Shown here: positions 1 through 10,977 of the stretch, in pieces
Layout of the letters: each line of letters starts with the position of its first letter
Position numbering within the stretch: position 1 is the first letter of the stretch
Origin: Costus lasius
Lineage: Eukaryota > Streptophyta > Magnoliopsida > Zingiberales > Costaceae
Assembly: GCA_027563935.2 (NCBI GenBank)
Contig: JANVAS020000203.1
Location: 6,758,001-6,822,000 of the forward strand
Length of the DNA stretch: 64,000 bases
Reading direction: 5' to 3'
The notes under the pieces: generated by a model
What the model was told of the DNA's origin: nothing
The model's database searches: none
Seen by the model: the letters and a program-made list of their open reading frames with translations, nothing else
Translations under genes and position numbers: made by a program

Positions 1-1469
1 CTAATATGTGTTCTAATCTTATAGGATGCTTCGAGCATGGAATAAGATGTAGACTCATGGGTACATTGGATGTACTGGACAGACCCTACTAGGATATTCA
101 ATTGCTTGTCACAATGTGAATAATCCTTGTTTGCAACAAGTGGCACATGTCCTCTGACTTGAGATCACTTGTGTTTCTAAATGATGATTGTCATTGTTTT
201 GAGGTAGTTCAATATCATTTGAAATATAATGGTTATAGACTATCTTGGATAATGATTATGATTCAGGTTAGGGCACTAGTGATAGATATAGGATTGCCGT
301 CTCCTTGTTGAAGGAGTGTGATGTTCTATAGGGGCCCCCTAAATGAGATGATTGAGAAAGTGTATGGCCATACCCAGGTGACTATGTTCATCTGATCTAA
401 TCATGCTCATCATATTGGAGCTACAGGCTTGACACGCTTGTCCAATAAGAACATCCAGTGGCAAAGGAAACATGTATGCCTAGTGAAGGAGATTCACACT
501 TGTGCTGTGGTTTGGGTGTAGTCTTGGAAGACTCTTTCCTTTATATCGGGAGACAGTGATGTGTTGCTAGATACCCCTCACTGATCGTGATAACGTAAGT
601 TATCGTTACCGACATTTAAAGGAAACCCTTAGGGTCGCACAATTTGATGATATGGCTTACTTAAGTCAGATCGTGTGGACTGAATTATTTGAGTTCAGTT
701 TTAAAGGGATTGAATCTCTGATTGTAGGTGAGATCTGGTCTGATCATGTTTGATTGATTAGGGCTTGAGATCGGTAAGCTTTGATCGAGAGATTTGATGC
801 TAGATCGGTGAGATCAAGAACATCAAGAGATGAACGGTCAGATCTAGAACCTTAGGGTTTAATTAGATCTGGACTACATGCTTGGGCTGTTTTGGTTTGG
901 TCATTGAACCAAATGCAATTGAACCATGGCTTGGTTCAAAGAGGATAAAGAGGAGCGATCGGTTCACTTGGAGTGAACGCAAGGATGATCGCATGAACGC
1001 ATGGAGTCAAGGACTTTCCATTTTTAGAAGTCGGTTTTTCCATCTTGGAAAAACGTCTCCACGTTTGATGAAAACGTCTCCACTTCATTTTCGAGACGTC
1101 TTCTTGCCTCTTCCTCTCGACGACACACTTTGGTGTGAAGGTGGAAAAACACTTTGGAGAAAGTTCGGCCAAGCAAGTCTTCATCCTTCCATTCCTTTCC
1201 ATACGAGAAGAAAACTTTGGAGCCTTGCTAGCACAAGTCGCGCCAAAGGAGTAGGCCTTCTTCCTCTTGTGTGCGACAGCCTTTGGAGAAGATTCAATTG
1301 ATTCTTTGCTTCCAAGTTGCCATCCCTTCATGGCTATGGTATGATCTCTCATATCCTAAAGTTTTTCATATGGTTCTAATATGCGATCCTAGAAACCCTT
1401 GTTTCCGCCCATGCTTGTTAGATGCGCATGTTTAGGGTTTCGACTCCCCTAGCTTTAGGGGTTCCTTCA
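1..1469 (+). mobile_element. Copia-A family LTR, 5' part cut off by window edge
   Basis: The first ~760 bases closely match the LTRs of copia-A4 (52499-54170 and 59891-61561), including the U3 stretch with the ATAACGTAAGTTAT palindrome near 590-605. After that the sequence diverges, but it keeps the same end architecture (AGGGTTTCG, then a C/T-rich stretch) and stops at TTCA at 1469. No primer-binding site follows, so on the plus strand this is a 3' LTR or a solo LTR, not a 5' LTR. The open frames inside it are on both strands and are not genes. The start lies before the window, so the target duplication cannot be checked. Confidence 0.85.
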
Positions 1470-1722
1470 GCGTTAAATAGTTGGGTGCCATCGCTTCTCA
1501 TTCACATTAGTGTTGCCCGATCGAATTCGCCGTTGTTTCGTCGTGTTTTCTATCGGTTTTCCTGCACTTTCCAAAGCGTTTCTTCTTCCCTCGTCTCACG
1601 ACCCTCTCCCGTTTTATGTGCATCGTGTAACAACCCTAGAGTACGACATAAGGACCCTCCCTCCTATTAGACGCTACATCAGTACTTCATCAGGAAAGTA
1701 TTTGACAGTTGTTCCCATGTAG
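1470..1722. other. Unassigned spacer between copia-A LTR and Athila remnant
   Basis: About 250 bases with no match to the other elements in the window that I could find. Short open frames exist but show no recognisable domain. It may be old target DNA or another eroded element. The Athila gag homology begins abruptly at about 1723, so a deletion or insertion breakpoint lies there. Confidence 0.4.
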
Positions 1723-2007
1723 TCAATATCGCGCTTGGTCCCTGAGAGAAAAAGGAAACAATTTTAGTTTTAGTGCATCATCAGAAACTCCATAAATTTT
1801 AATAGTATCACAATATTCAATAAAAAGATGTAAATGCTGATATGGATCTTCAATTGGATCTCCTCCAAATTGGTTCTGCTGAATAATGGTCAAGAAGGCA
1901 GGATTGATCTCAAAATTATCTACTTCAATAGTTGGTCTGACAATGCTGAAGTGTATTTCTTGTGGCTTAGGGGCTGCATAGTCCCTTAGTGATCTCTGAT
2001 CTGTCAT
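1723..2007 (-). pseudogene. gag: Athila-type gag, N-terminal fragment
   Basis: The minus-strand frame starts at the ATG at 2007-2005 and encodes about 95 residues with the SLRDYAAP, IQQNQFGG and LKLFPFSLRD blocks. The same blocks occur in the two gag regions of the Athila array (38679-38085 and 44671-43874). Gag forms the particle that packages the element RNA. The frame is cut at 1723, just before the residues that follow FSLR in the other copies, so most of Gag is missing. Upstream on the minus strand lie a short leader, a primer site and the LTR at 2170-4063, so this is the 5' end of an element. Truncation, not a frameshift, is the main defect. Confidence 0.8.
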
Positions 2008-2147
2008 CCAATCTAGATTTTCTATGCACACTAAAGTAGATGGATTAAACAACTCAAATAAACATAAAAGAATAGAAAAGTAAAACATAAATAAAACCTA
2101 GTCTAGCAATATTCTCAATATCTTCAATATCAACAAGAACTAAGGTA

Positions 2148-2163
2148 CCCGGCAACGGCGCCA
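2148..2163 (-). promoter_or_regulatory. Primer-binding site, tRNA-Asp type (Athila)
   Basis: On the minus strand this reads TGGCGCCGTTGCCGGG, the plant Athila/Tat-type primer site (tRNA-Asp-like). It lies 6 bases inside the LTR border at 2170. The same arrangement is seen at 38795-38810, 44777-44793 and 62391-62401. Confidence 0.85.
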
Positions 2164-2169
2164 AAAACT

Positions 2170-4063
2170 TGTTGTCTCCGCAAGTGTACGGATACTCGAA
2201 GTAATAAAGAAAGTATCGAATCCACAGAATCCACAGGGACCTATATTGCTGAGTACCGAATAATTGATTTTTCACTATCTAGGCAATCGAAAGAGTGCAA
2301 GCTAGCAAACGAAGACCAAAGCGCTGAAACGAAATTATCAAAGAGAGAAACTGGGACTAGGGTTTCATTCACTCTAATTTCTATGACTAGACATGAATAA
2401 TGATTTTGTCAGTTTAATGTCAACATGATAAAGATGTAATTTACTTTAATAAAAGGATTGTCTCACTTTCATGCAGATAACCATGCAGAGATCAATCCTC
2501 GCTCTCGCGCAAGATATATCCGAAGCTAAAGATAAGTAAATCATCAAGCGAAGAACTCAAGGATCACTTTCGTGCATCCGAATTCTAGGTTGATAATCTC
2601 TAGTGGAATCTCAAGGATCACTTTCGTGCATCCGAATCTCGATACTAGTTTTACTCATGGTTCTCCAACGTTCCGATCCTTGCTTTCGCACAAGATCTCC
2701 ACATTTGATAACTTAGGCTCAATCTTTAGATTCATATCATTATCATGGCAACTAATCTACTAGAATTAAACAAATAAGAACTAACCTAAGAGGGTTCCTA
2801 ATATGCAATTCTACGGTTCCAAGTTCTCAAGCAAATTACTTTTCAGTCTATTGTGAAAACTCTAAAACATGCACAATAATATGGATATAAAAAGTGTCTA
2901 AGATCAATTACCACATGAGTAAAATTATCATGCTAAGATTAAACGTGACAGAATAATGGAAAAATAGTCATCTAGTCATTAAAATTCAAGTGAATTACTC
3001 CCCCATGTCCCAAAGAGTGTCTAAGCTTGCATGGAAGGAAGATTACAATAATTCATGTTGAAGGAAATCGAAAACAGATAAGAAGGAAAAATTACGGTAC
3101 GACCATAAAGAAGTTTACGGCCGTAGTCTTGGCGCAATAGCGGCGACGCTCGAATTCGTGTTGATTTCTCCTCTATCGGATCTCCAATCACGCTGAAACA
3201 TCTGGGACACCTTCTCCTCCTCTATGCGTAGCTTCCACATAAATTTCATGGCCGGAGATGCACTGGAGGCTTCCCAACAGCGAACCCTAAGGCGGACGTG
3301 TCAAACTCGATTTCTCCCTCTCTGGTGGATGAAAATTAGGGCTTTTGGTCTACTTGTCTTCGTCTTGGTGATGGCTCCCTCTTTGCTTCTTACAGAAATG
3401 TATTTAGTGGCCTAGATCAATCGCAATCATTTACGCAAAAATCGGGCTTCGGAGTTGACCGGGATAGTCGCGAACTGGGTTGTAATTACGGCTGTAAAGG
3501 ATTTTACGGTGGTGCCGTAATCTGGACAGCAAACTCTCGGGTTGAAAACTTCCAAAATTACGGTACTGTAACATGTATTATGGCAGTGCCATAATGTCAA
3601 CAATCTTTCGGGTTGAAAATAGACCCGAATTATGGTACCGTAAAGTTCCTTACGGCAGTACCGTAAACTCCATCGATTCTCTAATAAAAAATAATCCAAA
3701 ATACGGCACCACAGTGATGTTTACAATTGTGCCGTAATCATACAAAATCTTCTGCCCGGAAAAATTCCAAATTATGGTACCATAAAGGTCTTGTTGGGGG
3801 TGCCATAATTTTCTCTGAAGCTCCAAATTTTCTAAAATTTTACGTGTGATCTCCTTTTGATGTTGTGAATTCAATTATGCACTTGGATTGCTTGAAATCG
3901 ACTGAAAAATATGCCTTTTTGCCTAAAAATCATTAAAAATAGAAAAGAGTGTAGATTCCAGAAATATTGATAAAAAGGGCATAAAAATAAGCAAAGTCTA
4001 TGAATATGACACAAAATCACTAACAAGATAGCATAGAAATTACGATGAATTTCGGTGTCAACA
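2170..4063 (-). mobile_element. Athila-type 5' LTR
   Basis: On the plus strand it opens TGTTGTCTCC next to the primer site and ends at about TCAACA, giving TGTTG/CAACA ends. It is homologous along its length to the array LTRs (for example the CGCAAGTG...ACTCGAAGTAATAAA start and the GGGACTAGGGTTTCATTCACT block). The right border is placed where decayed copia-B RNase H sequence starts. It carries several copies of a CTTTCGTGCA motif at 2490-2690 and a five-unit palindrome array at 3487-3815. The exact right end is uncertain by a few bases. Confidence 0.8.
3487..3815. repeat. Palindrome-pair tandem repeat, ~71-72 bp period
   Basis: Five units start with TACGG or TATGG at 3487, 3559, 3631, 3702 and 3773, i.e. 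steps of 72, 72, 71 and 71. Each unit has a first palindrome of the TACGGTACCGTA type, about 10 bases, then a second of the TACGGCAGTGCCGTA type, then about 30 bases of spacer. Several arms are altered by single substitutions. The same repeat is present in every Athila LTR in the window. Confidence 0.85.
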
Positions 4064-4535
4064 TTTGCACACTCTCCTTTCAAGTAGTCTGCTTTGAAGC
4101 TCCCAAAGCTTATAGCATTACTATAGTATTAGCTAGACTGTCACTGGTCTAACTGGAACAAGCTGCCAAGTGCGTTCACTGAGCTTTTCCTATCATTACT
4201 GACCTAGAACCACCCCTTAGTTCTAAACAGAACCTAAGTGTGTTCTTCACTCCCTAATCCAGTGCTGAGCACTTGGACTATACCTAGTACCAATAAGCCT
4301 TCAAGCTCCCACTAAACTTGGGTACTATAAGGCGAAGTGTCCAAGTTATGTGTTATCCATAACTTAGGCACACATGAATCAATTCAACCTTTATTCCCTC
4401 ACTTTCTAAACCAAGTTGCCCACAACCTGTGTACATAGTTCAGATTCCATCCTTAACCATCTGTGTCAAGTGATTGACCTTGGACAGAATCCAAATCAAG
4501 ACTTCCACCCACTTGCCTCTTTCAAGGAAAGACTT
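4064..4535 (-). pseudogene. Old copia-B pol remnant: end of RT and RNase H
   Basis: Read on the minus strand, with frameshifts and stops, short blocks line up with the intact copia-A Pol. VMDNT matches EMDNT of the RT-RNase H connection. A block with RYSPSAQHWI matches RFQSNPGQAHWI. VKNTLRF matches VKNILKY. GASKQTT near 4090-4110 matches the WKSSKQ block of RNase H. The order and spacing agree, so this is a decayed pol of the element into which copia-A2 inserted. It continues on the other side of copia-A2 at 21636. The RT catalytic core is not found, so a large deletion is likely. Confidence 0.65.
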
Positions 4536-4558
4536 TGTAAGGGGGGGGGGGGGCGAAA
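4536..4558 (-). repeat. Copia-A2 3' LTR, terminal piece beyond the CRM insertion
   Basis: TGTAA followed by 13 G and CGAAA matches the end of the other A2 LTR at 19961-19980, which has 11 G. The CRM element lies between this piece and the rest of the LTR (12593-14251). The CGAAA here is the left copy of the CRM target duplication. Confidence 0.95.
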
Positions 4559-6173
4559 TGATGGAGGTGGGATCATTCGCAAGTAAGGGTGCATTCAAAC
4601 AACGCTTTAGGAAAATAATTTTTTGTATTTTAGATAAAACCCGAATTTACTCTAACGAAGTTGGAAAATATTTTTTTGTATTTTATAAAATAGAAGAAAA
4701 CGACACTAAACTATTTAGACTACCAAAAGAAATAGCAATTAAACTACCAATTGAAAGACTAGTAGGAATACTCACAGTGCGATCCTTGAGCATAGAAGCA
4801 TCGTATCGTCCCGATCTTCAACGGTCCTACTCTGATGGAAGGTATTGCATCATTACAAACAAACACAGACAAACGAGATCCGCACACACCACGGATTCAT
4901 ATTACAAAGCAAAACTAAGGGGGAGGTTAAGCCTCACAAGTTCCCTTAACACTTTAACTAAAGAGAAAGAGGGGGAAAGAAGGAAGCCTTGCGCTTAGGG
5001 AAAGATTCCTCCAACTCCTTGCGTCACCTTTAAATAAAATTCAGATTAGTGTAGGGACAAGTTCTAGAAACCATAGATGAAAGAGGGGAAAGAACTTAGC
5101 CGATATTGAAGTCTTGTTGGTGTTGCCTTCATGCTAGCCGAAAGTGAAAGAACTATGAAGAGTCTTTGTTGCTTGCCGAGATCAAGGTGGATGAGATCCT
5201 TTAGAGCCTCGCCAAGAGTAAGCAAAGTCCTTCAAAGGTTGGATGCGTTGAGAGCTTGAGAAGAAGGGGGGGAGAAGGGAAAGGGCTCGGCCCTTTAGAG
5301 GAGAGGGGAGGTAGAAAACTTCTTTAGGCGACACAAGCACCAATGCTAACACAAGGATTTTTTCACTAGGCAACTAATAGACAAAGAGAGGGGAGGTTAC
5401 AATTTATAGGTTCAACAAGCCATGGGCAAGGGTGACATTTCACCCTAGGCGCAAATCACAACATTATGGAGGTAATTAATGCTCAATAAAAACATTTCCA
5501 TCCTCAATTTCGAATTTCAAATTCTTTCTTTCTTGTAGCCGAATTCTCTTGAGCTCCTTCCTCCTTTGCTTGGGTGAAGTGGCGCTTCTTGCATTGGATT
5601 CATTTGAATTCGAAAAACTTCCTTCAAGATGCATGGGCGGCTAGAGGCTTCCAAAGGTGGCTCCACAAATTGGGGATCTAGATGTTGATCCCTTGATTTG
5701 TGGATCTAGATTGATCCTTGATGGCTAGGCGCATTGATGGCTCTTCACTTGGCAATTTGTGGGCTGGTTTCTCTCATTCGAAATCTTCTTCACATTAGGT
5801 GGTGCCTTGGTTAATTTGGAAGGTGGAGTTGCATTCATTGTAAGCCCTTTCAACTTGAAGTCTTTAGTTGAAGTAGTTGAAGTGCCTCCTTCCATAATTG
5901 GAGCTTTACTTGAGTGGCTTAGCTTGAGCTTCCTAGCTTCTCTTGAGCTGGGCTATAACCTGCCCAATTATTGACACAAAACCCAGTAGACTATTCTAGG
6001 AAGTAATGCATGACCAAATAAGGAAACTACACAATGCACTAGGGCTTTTATTCAAGGTAAATAAGGAAACTACCAATAAGGAAAGAAAGGTGACCTAGGA
6101 TGAAAAGCCATATCTGAGGGGCTTTCTCCTAGTCCTTCCAGACCTTCTTGGGGCAGGGTTGGCCCCTCCATCA
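4559..6173 (-). repeat. CRM element 3' LTR
   Basis: Nearly identical to 10978-12592. On the plus strand it runs from TGATGGAGGTGGG to CCCCTCCATCA. Its right 79 bases (6095-6173) also encode the last 26 codons of the polyprotein. Confidence 0.95.
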
Positions 6174-9100
6174 GTTCTCCCCGGGTGGGAAGAATTCTCC
6201 TCTGGAGAATTATCCTTGTACCCTTGGAGTAATTCCGGAGCGGCCTGTGCCAACTCTTCTTCGGGAAGCCAAGCCTCCTCACCCGACGTAAATTGAACAC
6301 GGTAAAACACTTGTACCTTGTCTGGGGTGAGTCGGGTCTGATCTTCAAGTATGCTCTGTAGTTTAGGCCTGTCAGTCAACTCCTCGATGTGCACCGGCTC
6401 CTCATAGTGCGTGAGATCCTCCACATTGACAGTGGTGGGGATCCCCAAGTCCGGTGGTAGATCCAAGATGTAGGCGTTATCGTTGATCTTTTCTACGATG
6501 GTGAATGGTCCGAGTCCCTTTGCGTCCAACTTGCGGCCAGATCCATGGATGCGCTCCTCCCTGACCCGCAGTATAATCTGTTCACCTACAGCGAATTTCC
6601 TTTCTCGGCGTTTCTTGTTAGCACTCTTGCGATAGGAATTTACAGCATCAAGCATTTGACAATGTATTTCATGATGTAAATGGGACATGTGAGTAGCAAA
6701 ATCTTTAGCAGACATAGAAATATGAGAGTGCCTAGGTAAAGGAAATAAATCAACAGGTTTTCTGGGTTGGTACCCTAAGTTGGCCTGAAAAGGGGACAAT
6801 CCTGTAGTTTTGTTGACAACACTATTATAGGAGAACTCGGCAATGGGCAACAGCTTATCCCATGTGCCTGGGTGCTCTCCTACCAAACTCCTCAAAATGC
6901 TCCCCAGTGATCGATTGACCACTTCGGTCTGCCCATCCGTCTGAGGATGATAGGCCGTGGAGAATTTGAGTTTGGTTCCCAACATAGCCCACAGGGTTTT
7001 CCAGAAATGTCCAACAAACCTGGAATCCCTATCAGAAACTATAGTCAGAGGGGTACCTCTATGTTTAACAACCTCTTTAAAAAACAACCTAGCTACATGT
7101 GATGCGTCTGTAGTTTTGTAGCAAGGTATAAAGTGTGCCATCTTGGTAAACCTATCCACTACGACAAAAATAGAGTCATGTCTGGAGGGAGTCCTTGGTA
7201 AACCTAAGATGAAGTCCATGCTAAGGTCTTGCCATGGTGCTTGAGGGATGGGTAGGGGTGTGTACAGACCATAGTTATGTTTCTGAGTTTTTCTGGTCAG
7301 GCAGGTCCTACAATGTTTGACAATCTTAGCTACATCCCTATTGAGGTTCGGCCAGAAGAACCGTTCCTCCACTAAGGCTTGAGTCTTGTCCCGGCCATGG
7401 TGCCCGGCAGACCCTCCTCCGTGGATCTCCCAAACAAGGAAGTCTCGGATTGAGGTCTTGGGAATGCACAACTTTGGCCCAAGAAATAGAAACTAATCCC
7501 TTAGGGTATAGAGGGGATGACTCAAAGGATCTATGCTAAGCTCAGAATAAATGCTTGAAAAATCAGGGCATTCTAGGTATTCATGCTTCATACGATCAAA
7601 TCCAACTACTTCAACAGATAAAGTTTGCATAAGTAAAACTACTCTACTCAAAGCATCAGCAACTTTATTTTCAGTTCCAGATTTATGTTTCAAAACAAAA
7701 GTATACTGTTGAAGGTACTCTACCCATTTAGCATGCCTAGCATTTAATTTCTTTTGAGCATTTAGAAAAGATAAAGCTTGGTGATCACTATTTAGAATAA
7801 ATTCGTTGTGTATCAGATAGTGTCTCCAGTGCCTTAAAGATTGGACTACAGCATAGAATTCCTTATCATAGGTGGTATACCTTTGCTTGGCCTCATTTAA
7901 TTTCTCACTAAAGTAGGCTATGGGGTGTCCTTCCTGACTAAGGGTACCTCCTATTCCTACTCCTGAGGCATCACAGTCCACTATGAAAACTTTAGAGAAG
8001 TCAGGTAATTTTAGGACAGGGGCAGTGGTCATTCTAGACTTAAGCTCCACAAAAGCTCTACCAGCAGACTTAGGCCAACTAAACTCACCTTGTTTCATAC
8101 AGTTAGTTATAGGGGCTACTATGGTGCTAAAGTTTCTAATGAATCTCCTATAAAAGGCAGCTAGACCATGGAAGCTCCTAATCTCAGTCAAAGTCTTGGG
8201 TTCAGGCCAGTCTAAGATGGCTTGGATTTTGCTAGGGTCAGCTTGAAGTCCTTGGTCTGAAACTATGAAGCCTAAAAAGACAACCCTAGGGGAAAGGAAA
8301 GAACACTTTTTCAGGTTTAGGTATAGCTTTTCTTCCTGAAGTAAGTCTAAGATCTTTCTAAGGTGTTCCATGTGTTCTTCTCGGGTCTTGCTATAGATTA
8401 GGATGTCATCAAAGTAAACTACTAAGAATCTTCCTATGTAAGGCTTCAAGACTTGGTTCATTAACCTCATAAATGTTGAGGGGGCATTAGAGAGACCAAA
8501 GGGCATGACTAGCCACTCATATAAACCATCCTTAGTCTTAAAAGCTGTCTTCCACTCATCCCCAAGTCTGATCCTAACTTGGTGGTATCCACTTCTAAGG
8601 TCTAGCTTGCTAAACCACTTAGAACCTACCAGCATGTCAAGCATGTCATCTAATCTTGGGATGGGAAATCTATACTTGATGGTTATCCTGTTCATGGCCC
8701 TACAGTCTATACACATGCGCCAGCTTCCATCCTTCTTTGGGGTAAGAAGGGCGGGTACTGCACACGGGCTAAGGCTTTCCCTAATGAAACCCTTGTCTAA
8801 CAGTTCATCTACTTGTCTTTTGAGCTCTTGATGCTCAGTAGGGTTCATCCTATAGTGGGGTAAGTGTGGGAGAGTAGAACCCGGGACAAGGTCTATGGCA
8901 TGTTGGATTTCTCTAAGGGGTGGTAATCCATTGGGAAGTTCTTCCCTGGTGAGCTCAGAGTACCCTGAGAGTAGGGTCTCAACTTCTTTGGGTATGGGTG
9001 ATTCCTCATCTGGGTTGGTTTCCTTAATGACTAAGGAGTACACTTGCTTGGACTCTAAGCAGTCTTGGGTAAAGGCATGGGACCTTATGAGTTGGATGGT

Positions 9101-10795
9101 CGGTTTAGGCTCCTTAGGTTCCTCTATCCTACCCTTGTTGGTGGCAGCCTTAAGTTCCTTAGGCATGGAAGGCTTCAGTTTGATCTTTTGCCCATCATGG
9201 CTAAAGACATAGGTGTTAGTCCGACCGTAGTGGATAACATCCATATCGTATAACCACGGGCGACCGAGTAAGACTTGGGCGACATCCATGGTTATGACGT
9301 CACACCAAATCTTGCCTTGGTAGATGGCAAACTGAAGGGGCACTAAGCACCTATGGGTGACTGGGACGCTAGATTGATTGACCCAGGATATGCTATAGGG
9401 ATTGGGGTGCGGTTCTGCCTTAAGGTTGAATTTTACTAAGGCTGTATGAGAGATCGCGTTCAGACTACTTCCCCCATCTATCACTACTTTGCACATGTTG
9501 CCATTGCATTTCGTGTAGGTGTGGAAAATACTAGTCCTACGCCAGTCCTCGGTTGGGGTAGGTTTGATTAGGGTGCACCTAAACACTCCTAATGTGTCGT
9601 GGGTTTGTTCTTCACCACTATCATAAGCTAGTTCTTCCCAAACCGTACAACCAGAGTCAGGGTTATGGATTTCCTCATGGTTTTCCTCATAGGTTTCTTC
9701 ACATTTTTCCTCACCTAAGTACAGGACTCTCTTGGGACAGTCTTTCATATAGTGTCCTACTTGGTTGCAAGCATGGCAAGTGACTCTAGGTTCTTGGACA
9801 GTCCTAGGTCTAGAGGGTGTTGGTGTTGGGGCTTTGGGTTGAGAGCTAGAGGGACTTGAGGAGGGTGCCTTAGGGTAAGTTCTAGGGGAACTTAACTCTC
9901 TCCTAAAGGCTCTCTTTATGTTTTCCTCTACCTCTAAGGCTCTTTGGTAGGCGACTTCCCTAGACTCTATTTGGAAATAGGTCATTCCCCTTTTGATCTC
10001 GGGTCTAAGTCCATTCTTGTACCTACTAAGGGAGACATGGGGTTCCTCATGGATGCCACTCCTCAAAAGGAGTTCATCAAACCTAGTGGTGTATTCGGTG
10101 ACATTTAGGCTACCTTGGACTAGGCTCATGGCTTCATCAATAATCTTAAGTTGGAAATAGGGAGGGACATATTTTTCCCTAAGTTTGTCTCGCATGTCTT
10201 CCCATCTCTCAATAGGAGGGCGCCTAAACAACTCTATGTTCTTCTCTATGCTTGTCCAGTATAACCTAGCAGTACCTTCTAGGAGACATCGGGTGAACCT
10301 AACCTTGGATTGACTTGGCATCATGCTCCAGTCAAAATACCGTTCAAGTTTGTCTACCCAATCTAGGAACTCTCTCGGGTCAAGGGAACCACTAAAGGTT
10401 GGGGGTGAAAGTTTGATGTTGCGTTGCACTTCATCTTCCCTAGGTCTGTGGTAGGGTTGAGCACGTGGCTCATTCCACTCAGGTTCTTGGTCCTCCCTAG
10501 GTCTTTGATAAGGTCGAGCATGTGGCTCTTCCCATTCAGGTTCTTGGACTCTCCTATTATGGTTCCTATTGTTTTGGGGATGTTCACCTAGGATGGGTTC
10601 ACTTGAGGGCCGACTAGGGGGTCTATCATCCCTAAGATTTTCAGGATTTGGGAGCCTAGCTCTAATATCCCTAAGTTCCTCTTGGAAGGACGCTATCATG
10701 TTAAAGAGTCTAGCCATGTCATTAGGTTCAGCTTGTCTAGTAATATCATTGGATTCAGGGTGGTTATTATAATTTGCTCCTGATCTAGTAGTCAT
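6095..10795 (-). pseudogene. gag-pol: CRM-type Gag-Pol polyprotein with one in-frame TAG
   Basis: One frame of 1567 codons starts at ATG 10795 and is interrupted by a single TAG at 7495-7493 (codon 1101), between RNase H and integrase. Gag occupies about residues 1-330, with a 19-residue tandem repeat at 84-102 and 103-121. The zinc knuckle CHACNQVGHYMKDC is at 340-353. The protease has D440-GGS where D-S/T-G is usual. RT carries YFDD at 794-797. RNase H candidates are D942, E979, D1004 and D1047. Integrase has an H/H and C-R-T-C zinc site and D1194, D1255, E1291, with 35 residues between the last two. The C-terminus has a weak chromodomain-like stretch (VQVFYRVQF...EEAWLPEEEL), then a basic tail coded inside the 3' LTR. 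The TAG would remove integrase. Confidence 0.93.
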
Positions 10796-10960
10796 GGTGG
10801 TAGTAGTTTTGAAAAGAGTAGTTTTGAAAAATAAGGCTACTAAAGGTAGTATGATAAGTATAGTAGCAGGTTATGAAGAACCACTTCTTTAAAACACCTA
10901 GGTCCAAGAAAAGTCTTAGAAGTTGAAAAATAGTTTTGAGGCTAAAATTCTATTCTAACC
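10796..10960 (-). other. CRM element leader between primer site and gag
   Basis: About 165 bases of untranslated leader, A/T-rich, between the primer-binding site and the gag ATG. No other feature seen. Confidence 0.75.
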
Positions 10961-10976
10961 TGGCTTTGATACCAAA
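10961..10976 (-). promoter_or_regulatory. CRM primer-binding site (initiator-Met type)
   Basis: On the minus strand it reads TTTGGTATCAAAGCCA, a TGGTATCA-type plant site for the initiator methionine tRNA. It abuts the 5' LTR, which ends at 10978. Confidence 0.85.
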
Positions 10977-10977
10977 C

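Noticed and set aside
882..1352. Overlapping open frames of about 140 codons on both strands
   Set aside because: They lie inside a copia-A LTR, have no domain, and are not conserved as proteins in the other LTR copies.
7493..7495. TAG between RNase H and integrase as programmed read-through
   Set aside because: Retroelements with read-through place it between gag and pol; nothing around this TAG suggests a signal, and the rest of the window shows simple nonsense mutations.
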